The position numbers and the translations under genes are program-made. 64,000 bases of DNA from Streptomyces scabiei 87.22 (lineage in GTDB: Bacteria > Actinomycetota > Actinomycetes > Streptomycetales > Streptomycetaceae), in the NCBI RefSeq assembly GCF_000091305.1, contig NC_013929.1:6510001-6574000 (forward strand). The letters run 5' to 3'. The notes below the pieces were generated by a model. It ran no database searches. It saw only the letters and a program-made list of their open reading frames with translations, and was not told the origin of the DNA. Shown piece by piece: positions 58,919 through 64,000 of this stretch. Within the stretch, counting starts at the first letter, position 1. Each line of letters opens with the position of its first letter.

Positions 58919-60178
58919 TCACGACCCGGTGGTGGACGCCAGGTCCGCCCGCGCCCCCGGCACCGGGATCCGCCCGCCCGGCACACCCGAGCGCAGCCGC
59001 CGCCGTACCCCTCGGACCAGGGTCGGCGCCGTGAACGACGCGCCGTGCACGAAGCGCATCGCGGGGCCGAAACCGGCCGCGGTGGTGAGACCCGCGAGGA
59101 ACAGGCCGGGCACCGAGGACTCGAAGTCCCGCCCGACCGAGGGGGAGCCGTCGGCGAGCGGCACCAGCTCGGCGCGGACGTCACCGGCCAGCAGGTCCAG
59201 CCGCTCGCAGGTGGCCCGGAACCCCGTGGCCGCGATGACGTGTTCGGTGTCCAGCGAGGTCAGCTCACCACCGCGGCCGACCGTCTCCAGACGGACGACT
59301 CCCCCCGTCTCGTACGCCACCGCGATCTCCTGGCCGAGCCGTACCTCGACGGCCGGTTCGACGCGGTCGCGGATCCACCAGGCGCCCGCGGGGCCGAGCG
59401 CCTCGGCCGCGGTCCGCACCCGTCTCGCCTCCGGCAGGCGGCGGTACCAGCCCGGACGCTCCGCGTAGAACCAGTTGCGCCAGCCGCAGCCCAGACCGCT
59501 GTGCGGGGAGCGGACGGAGGCCCACGGCCGGCGCTCCAGCGGGGGCGGTACATCGTTCCAGCGCAGCGCCCCGGCGCGGGCCAGCACACGCACGCGCGTG
59601 CCCTGTTCGGCCAGCAGGGCGGCCGTCTCCAGGGCCGCCTGGCCGCCGCCGAGCACCGTGACGTCCCTGCCCCGGAAGCGGGCGAGATCGCTGTGATGGC
59701 TGCTGTGGGAGACCCGCTCGGGCGACAACCCGCGCAGCACGGGCGGGACTTCGGTGAACGGGACGACACCGACGGCGAGGACGGCCGTGCGGGCGCGGAC
59801 CGTCTCGCCGTCGTCCAGCACCGCCTCGAAACCGCCGCAGCCACGCCGCAGCAGCGTCACCATCCGCTCGTCGACGGGCGGAAGGGCGTTGCGGGCGAAC
59901 CACAGGCCGTACGAGGCGAACGTGCCGACCGGGATCGGCCGGCCGTGGCGGGCCTCGAAGCCCTGCTCGGCGCAGTACGCGTCGAGCCGCCAACGCCCCT
60001 CGGGATCGGACAGGTTGGACGCCCAGGGCTCGGACTTCAGGAACATGCCGGGCGGCATGTGGTCGCGCCAGGACGCCATGGGACGGCCGAGGACGCGCAG
60101 GCTGAGCCCGGCGGCCGCGGCGTGGGACGCGATGGACAGGCCGTACGGGCCGGCGCCCACCACCAGCAGGTCGTACAT
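58919..60178 (-). CDS. FAD/NAD(P)-dependent flavoprotein (monooxygenase-like)
   Basis: 419 residues from ATG 60178. First Rossmann motif VVGAGPYGLSIASHAAA at the N-terminus (FAD), second VLGGGQAALETAALLAEQG (~165, NAD(P)H), and VIAATGFRATCERLDLL (~330), the pattern of class B-like flavin monooxygenases and lysine/ornithine N-hydroxylase relatives. FLKSEPWASNLSDPEGRWRL (~50) is typical of this subgroup. Its ATG shares a base with the upstream ATP-grasp stop (TGATG), so both are translated together; they may act on the same compound. Substrate unknown. Confidence 0.85.
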   Translation of the reverse strand: MYDLLVVGAGPYGLSIASHAAAAGLSLRVLGRPMASWRDHMPPGMFLKSEPWASNLSDPEGRWRLDAYCAEQGFEARHGRPIPVGTFASYGLWFARNALPPVDERMVTLLRRGCGGFEAVLDDGETVRARTAVLAVGVVPFTEVPPVLRGLSPERVSHSSHHSDLARFRGRDVTVLGGGQAALETAALLAEQGTRVRVLARAGALRWNDVPPPLERRPWASVRSPHSGLGCGWRNWFYAERPGWYRRLPEARRVRTAAEALGPAGAWWIRDRVEPAVEVRLGQEIAVAYETGGVVRLETVGRGGELTSLDTEHVIAATGFRATCERLDLLAGDVRAELVPLADGSPSVGRDFESSVPGLFLAGLTTAAGFGPAMRFVHGASFTAPTLVRGVRRRLRSGVPGGRIPVPGARADLASTTGS

Positions 60179-61473
60179 CAGGGGCTGCTCGCTTTCTCGT
60201 TCTCGGCGCGGTTGTCGGCACTGCTCCGGGCGCGGTCCTCGCCGGGGGCGTGGTCGCGCTGGAGGGGGAGGGGCGTACGGGGCGCCAGCAGGCGGCCGAG
60301 GGCGCGGCGCGGCCACAGCGACCACAGCGCGAGGCCGGGGGCGCGGTCGTCCCGCGCGTACCAGGCCAGCTCGCGCGCGTCCGGGCGGGACGGGGGGAGC
60401 GGCAGGGGCGGCCGGCGCAGCGCGGTGAGCGGCGCGTAGTTCTCCACCACGAACGTCCGGCCCGGCACGGGCGACCCGTCCGCGACCGGGCGGCCGGTCA
60501 GGTCCAGATGCAGGGCGCGGACGACGTCCGTGCCGGCCGTGTCCGTGAAGAGGCGGAACTGGGCGCCGGGGCGGGGGTTGAAGTCGAGCAGGTGGTACGC
60601 GCCGGTGCGGTGGTCGAGGCGGAAGTCGAGGTCGAGGACGCCCCGGTAGCCGAGCGCGCCGGTCAGCCGCTCGGCGAGGGCCCGCACCTCGGGGTTCGGG
60701 GTCCAGCGGCCGACGGCGGTCAGGCCCGCGCCCCGCGGCCACGCGCTCAGCTTGCGGCCGGCGCCGCCGGCGCGCAGGACGCCCGCACGGTCGGCGTATC
60801 CGTGGAAGAACCAGTCGCGGTCGAGCCCCGGCGGCAGGAACGCCTGGAGGAGCAGCCGGCTGCCCGCCTGCGCCGAGCGCCGGTGCAGGGCCGCGGCCTC
60901 CCCGGCCGACCGCACCACCGTCGTGCTGCGCAGCCCCGCGTCGGCGGGCAGCAGCCACGGGCGGCTCCACTTCGCCACCACCGGCAGACCCAGCTCCCGG
61001 GCGGCGGCCGCCGCCTCCGCCGGGCTGCCGGGGACCACCGTGGCCGGGTGGGGGAGGTCCAGGCGCCCGCACAGCGCGGCCAGTTCCGCCTTGTCTGCCA
61101 GCTGCTCGGCGAGTCCGGCGGGCCCGGCCGGCAGCAGGTACCGGTCCGTCAGCTCCTCACGCAGCCGGCCGGTGGCCACGGCGCTCGCGTCGTCCAGGGC
61201 GACCAGCACGGCCGGCCGGCCGACCCGGCCCGCCACCCGGCGCAGTACGGCGGCGAACTCCTCGGGGCAGGCCCCGAGGCGGGGCGGGGCGTGCGTCGCG
61301 TGGAGGAACCGGGAGCGGCCCACGGGGCTTCCCGCGCAGTCGGCGACCAGGTGCACCTCCACGCCGGCACGCCCCAGGGAGCGGACGGCGCCCAGTGTTC
61401 CGTGGTGGAAGGGATTGCGGTCCGTTCGCAGCAGAACGGCCGGAACGCGGGTGTCGAAGGGCGACACGTTCAT
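60178..61473 (-). CDS. ATP-grasp ligase
   Basis: 431 residues from ATG 61473 (GAGGAC 9 bases upstream; ATG 61494 is the alternative). N-terminal Rossmann-like domain (PAVLLRTDRNPFHHGTLGAV), then the ATP-grasp core: AELAALCGRLDLPHPATVV, LPVVAKWSRPW (Lys for ATP), LLLQAFLPPGLDRDWFFHGY and LDLDFRLDHRTGAYHLLDFN with NPRPGAQF metal ligands. Such enzymes ligate a carboxylate to an amine. It resembles the carboxylate-amine ligases found beside exopolysaccharide or peptide-modification genes. Head of a two-gene operon with the flavoprotein. Confidence 0.82.
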   Translation of the reverse strand: MNVSPFDTRVPAVLLRTDRNPFHHGTLGAVRSLGRAGVEVHLVADCAGSPVGRSRFLHATHAPPRLGACPEEFAAVLRRVAGRVGRPAVLVALDDASAVATGRLREELTDRYLLPAGPAGLAEQLADKAELAALCGRLDLPHPATVVPGSPAEAAAAARELGLPVVAKWSRPWLLPADAGLRSTTVVRSAGEAAALHRRSAQAGSRLLLQAFLPPGLDRDWFFHGYADRAGVLRAGGAGRKLSAWPRGAGLTAVGRWTPNPEVRALAERLTGALGYRGVLDLDFRLDHRTGAYHLLDFNPRPGAQFRLFTDTAGTDVVRALHLDLTGRPVADGSPVPGRTFVVENYAPLTALRRPPLPLPPSRPDARELAWYARDDRAPGLALWSLWPRRALGRLLAPRTPLPLQRDHAPGEDRARSSADNRAENEKASSP

Positions 61474-61646
61474 TTCGTCGGGGTCCTCGCACATTTCTTT
61501 GACGTCGGGTCACCCGTGCGGGCGATTCGGGCACCCGAAGGCCGGAGCCCCGGTTGGCGGAATCCGTATTCGTATGACTGATTGTCAGTAGGTGGAATTC
61601 GGCGGCGGAAAGCAGTGAAGTGAACAGAGCGGAGAGGGGAGCGGAC

Positions 61647-63059
61647 ATGGCTCCACAACAGCGGCGGCCCCGGCACAGGAGGCCCCGCGACAGACGGCTG
61701 GCGCTCGTCGCGGCCGGCGTGGTCGCGTCGTTCGCCCTCGCGTCGGTGCCGGTGTACGCCGTCGGCCCGGCGGGCCGGGTGACCGACCCACCGGCACCGG
61801 CCGTCCCGGCCACGCCCACGCCCACGCCCACGGCCCCGGCGGCACCCGCCGCCGTCACCTCGGCGCCCGTCGCCCAGACCCCGGTGGCCCAGACGCCCGC
61901 CCCCGCCGTCCCGACGGCACCGTCCGCACCCGGCTCCTCCGTGCGGCCGTCGGCCGGAACGCCCGTACCGGTCACGCCCTCGGGGACCCCGAAGGTCCCC
62001 GAGCAACTGCCGGCCATCGGCGCCTATCTGCACTACGGACCCCGCGGCGTCGCCCGGATCGCCGAGCTGAGCGACTGGCTCGGCGGCTCCGACCTGCGGG
62101 TGGCGCACACCTACCTGCCGGGCGACCGCTGGTCCAACATCGAGGGCCTGCCGGGCTTCCTGGACGCCTGGGCCGAGTGGCGGCGCGACGAGGACGACAG
62201 GATGTTCGTCCTCAACGTGCCCATGATGGAGCGCAACGAGGAGGGCGTCTCCGACGCCGAGGTCCGCGCGCTGCTGCGCCGCGCCGCCGCCGGGCAGTTC
62301 GACCACCACTACCGCCGGCTCGCGGAGCGGCTGGTCGAGCTGAAGATCCCGGACACGGTGATCGTGCTCGGCTGGGAGATGAACGGCATCACGTACACCC
62401 ATCGCTGCGGGCCCGACCCGGAGAGCTGGAAGAAATACTGGAACAGGATCGTCACCACGATGCGCGCGGTGCCGGGCCAGAAATTCAAGTTCGACTGGAC
62501 CCCGAACCGGGGCCGGGACGCCATTCCCTGGACCCAGTGTTATCCGGGGGACGACACGGTCGACATCATCGGCATGGACTCCTACGACCAGCCGCGCGGC
62601 ATCACCTTCGACGAACAGGTGAAGGAGCCCTACGGTCTGCAGGCGCACGTCGATTTCGCGAAGGAGCACAAGAAGCCCATCTCCTATGCGGAATGGGGAC
62701 TCTTCCGCAACGGCGACAACCCGGAGTACATGCGGCGCATGCTCGCCTGGATGGACGAGCACAAGCCGCTCTACAACACGCTCACGGACTACTGCCCGCA
62801 CGGTGTCTGGCAGTGCGCGAGCAACCCGAAGGCGGCGCAGGTGTACCGGTCGATGCTCTTCGGCCGCGACACGGGAGCGACCGCGACACCGACCCCGACG
62901 CCCACGCCGACACCGAAGCCGTCCCCCACGCCGAAGCCGGCTCCCACCACGCCCGTCCGTCCGCCGAACTGTTCGCCGCTGGAGCTGGGCGACTGGGTGG
63001 AGTACTGGCTCGGCGGGAAGCTCTGCGTCCGCACCGACTGGTGGTCGCGCTACCGGTGA
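61647..63059 (+). CDS. Secreted glycoside hydrolase, GH26-like
   Basis: 470 residues from ATG 61647 with GGAGAGGGGA upstream (GTG 61620 also possible). Basic N-terminus, signal helix (LALVAAGVVASFALASVPVYA), Pro/Thr/Ala-rich linker (~50-120), then a TIM barrel: VAHTYLPGDRWSNIEGLPGF (~155), acid/base Glu ~243 in LGWEMNG, YDQPRGITFDEQ, and nucleophile Glu ~348 in SYAEWGLF, as in GH26 mannanase/glucanase. A second PT-rich linker leads to a small C-terminal domain with two Cys (NCSPLELGDWVEYWLGGKLC), perhaps carbohydrate-binding. Divergent from the ATP-grasp operon. Confidence 0.85.
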   Translation: MAPQQRRPRHRRPRDRRLALVAAGVVASFALASVPVYAVGPAGRVTDPPAPAVPATPTPTPTAPAAPAAVTSAPVAQTPVAQTPAPAVPTAPSAPGSSVRPSAGTPVPVTPSGTPKVPEQLPAIGAYLHYGPRGVARIAELSDWLGGSDLRVAHTYLPGDRWSNIEGLPGFLDAWAEWRRDEDDRMFVLNVPMMERNEEGVSDAEVRALLRRAAAGQFDHHYRRLAERLVELKIPDTVIVLGWEMNGITYTHRCGPDPESWKKYWNRIVTTMRAVPGQKFKFDWTPNRGRDAIPWTQCYPGDDTVDIIGMDSYDQPRGITFDEQVKEPYGLQAHVDFAKEHKKPISYAEWGLFRNGDNPEYMRRMLAWMDEHKPLYNTLTDYCPHGVWQCASNPKAAQVYRSMLFGRDTGATATPTPTPTPTPKPSPTPKPAPTTPVRPPNCSPLELGDWVEYWLGGKLCVRTDWWSRYR

Positions 63060-63065
63060 TCCGGA

Positions 63066-63099
63066 GCCGGCGGCGGGCCGCTCAGGGCCCGCCGCCGGC
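63066..63099. terminator. Bidirectional hairpin terminator overlapping a stop codon
   Basis: GCCGGCGGCGGGCC (63066-63079) pairs perfectly with 63086-63099. The stop codon of the minus-strand gene (63082-63084) lies in the loop, so the terminator is shared by the two convergent genes. Confidence 0.7.
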
Positions 63100-64000
63100 A
63101 CCGCGTTCCTTCCGCTCCGGCCGGTCTCCTCGCTCCCGGTTCTGCCCGGCGTCCCTGCGGGCCCGCCACCGGTGGAGGAGTTCCTTGCCGCGCAGCCGGG
63201 CCGCCGCGTCGCAGGCGACCGCGGACAGCAGGGGCGCGGTGCGGCGGCGGGCGAGCAGCAGCCGCTGGTTGACGACGGTGTCCGGGCGCCACCGCAGCTT
63301 GTACGGCTCGGCGCCCCGCAGCAGGCTCAGCACCTGGTGGACGCCCGAACCGACGTGCCCGGCACAGGCGTCGAGCAGCATGGTGGCCACGTCGGCCTTG
63401 CGTTCGCGCAGGCGCGGATGGGCGCCGTAGAGGTAGCCGCCCGCCAGCCGGCGCGACAGCAGGGTGACGTCGACGGCCAGGACGTCGCCGTCGAGCCGGA
63501 ACTCGGTGACCACGGCGTCCCCCGAGCGCACCATCGGCGCGACCGCCCTGGTCAGGTGTTCGGAGAAGCGGGGCCGCATGTGCTCGGTGGTCACCTTGCG
63601 GTCCTGCCACTGCAGGCGGTGCAGGTCCAGCATGGTCCGCAGGGCCGCGTCCACCTCGTCGGCGCCCACCGCCCGCGGCTCGATGCCGAGGTCACCGAGC
63701 TTGCGGAGCTTGGCCCGCACCCGCTGCGCCCGGGAGCTGGGCAGCCGTTTCAGCAGCTCGTCCATGGGCCGCGCGGGCAGCTCCAGACAGACGGAGTCCG
63801 CCACCTTCCGGCGTGGTCCCGGCCAGCGGTCGTAGATCTGCTCCACGGCGGCGCCCGGCCGCACCTCGCGGAAGTCGATCAGCGCGGTCCGGGCGGCGGC
63901 GGACAGCCCCTCGGCGAGCGCCGTCGACGCCTCCTCGGCGTACTCGTCGTCGACGATCACGTCCGCGAAGTCCGAGATCGGGCAGCCGAGGGGGACGAGG
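63082..64000 (-). CDS. FemAB/GNAT-like acetyltransferase-fold protein (partial, N-terminus beyond window)
   Basis: At least 305 residues are visible and the frame is open at the right edge. MIVDDEYAEEASTALAEGLS near the edge is internal. LELPARPMDELLKRLPSSRA, RRLAGGYLYGAHPRLRERKA and HQVLSLLRGAEPYKLRWRPD match the BioF2-like/FemAB GNAT fold seen in cellulose-type exopolysaccharide and peptidoglycan-bridge loci. The C-terminus is Arg/Glu/Gly-rich. With the GH26-like, ATP-grasp and flavoprotein genes it could form a surface-glycan modification set (inference). Confidence 0.75.
   Translation of the reverse strand, partial: LVPLGCPISDFADVIVDDEYAEEASTALAEGLSAAARTALIDFREVRPGAAVEQIYDRWPGPRRKVADSVCLELPARPMDELLKRLPSSRAQRVRAKLRKLGDLGIEPRAVGADEVDAALRTMLDLHRLQWQDRKVTTEHMRPRFSEHLTRAVAPMVRSGDAVVTEFRLDGDVLAVDVTLLSRRLAGGYLYGAHPRLRERKADVATMLLDACAGHVGSGVHQVLSLLRGAEPYKLRWRPDTVVNQRLLLARRRTAPLLSAVACDAAARLRGKELLHRWRARRDAGQNRERGDRPERKERGAGGGP

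Overview
The window is chromosomal DNA of a Streptomyces-type actinomycete. Nearly every real gene has G or C in almost all third codon positions, which also produces very long open antisense frames. The gene content is typical of the genus: rodlins and chaplins, a WXG100/type VII secretion locus, an XRE-DUF5753/DUF397 regulatory pair, an AfsR/SARP-type giant regulator, and interspersed intergenic hairpin repeats. I find no tRNA, rRNA, CRISPR array, intact insertion sequence or prophage.

Layout. (1) 1-3250: two tandem minus-strand genes for Tat-type exported P47-like (TULIP superfamily) proteins, the left one cut by the window edge, followed by a frameshifted gene relic. (2) 3419-6964: a 1181-residue XRE + SARP + NB-ARC + TPR regulator. 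(3) 7016-11111: an FbpABC-type ABC importer. (4) 11240-21194: a type VII secretion locus (two WXG100-like proteins, a small membrane protein, EccD, an EspI-like ATPase, EccC and a DUF6177 protein); EccB, EccE and MycP are not in the window. (5) 21582-23781: the decayed tail of a ribose operon: truncated rbsB, intact rbsK and internally deleted rbsD with a probable CTG start. (6) 23952-26905: a dihydrofolate-reductase-like protein and a cluster of small regulators. (7) 26994-30803: RecD2-type helicase and citrate synthase.

(8) 30804-31589: a gene-free gap between convergent genes with a terminator and two large inverted repeats. (9) 31590-37395: copper P-type ATPase and chaperone with a CsoR-type operator, then a TetR regulator divergent from an MMPL exporter with two related operators between them. 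(10) 37689-39681: alcohol dehydrogenase, GNAT acetyltransferase and a small HTH protein preceded by phased GTGAC repeats. (11) 40022-47165: myo-inositol catabolism, with an isomerase-like gene divergent from iolC, an aldolase-like gene, iolB, iolD and mmsA/iolA. (12) 47427-50977: a membrane-bound hydrolase fused to an ABC ATPase, with its permease. (13) 51147-55481: VWA lipoprotein, secreted chorismate mutase and long-chain acyl-CoA ligase. (14) 55565-58868: three rodlins, a short chaplin and a sortase-anchored single-domain chaplin, the proteins of the hydrophobic sheath of aerial hyphae and spores. (15) 58919-64000: flavoprotein, ATP-grasp enzyme, GH26-like secreted glycosidase and a FemAB/GNAT-like transferase (cut by the right edge), possibly a cell-surface glycan or small-molecule modification cluster.

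Operons are mostly tight, with 4-base stop/start overlaps (FbpC/FbpB, EccC/DUF6177, iolC/aldolase, iolB/iolD, hydrolase-ABC/permease), and several convergent pairs share bidirectional hairpin terminators. All functional calls come from reading the translated sequence; no database search was run.
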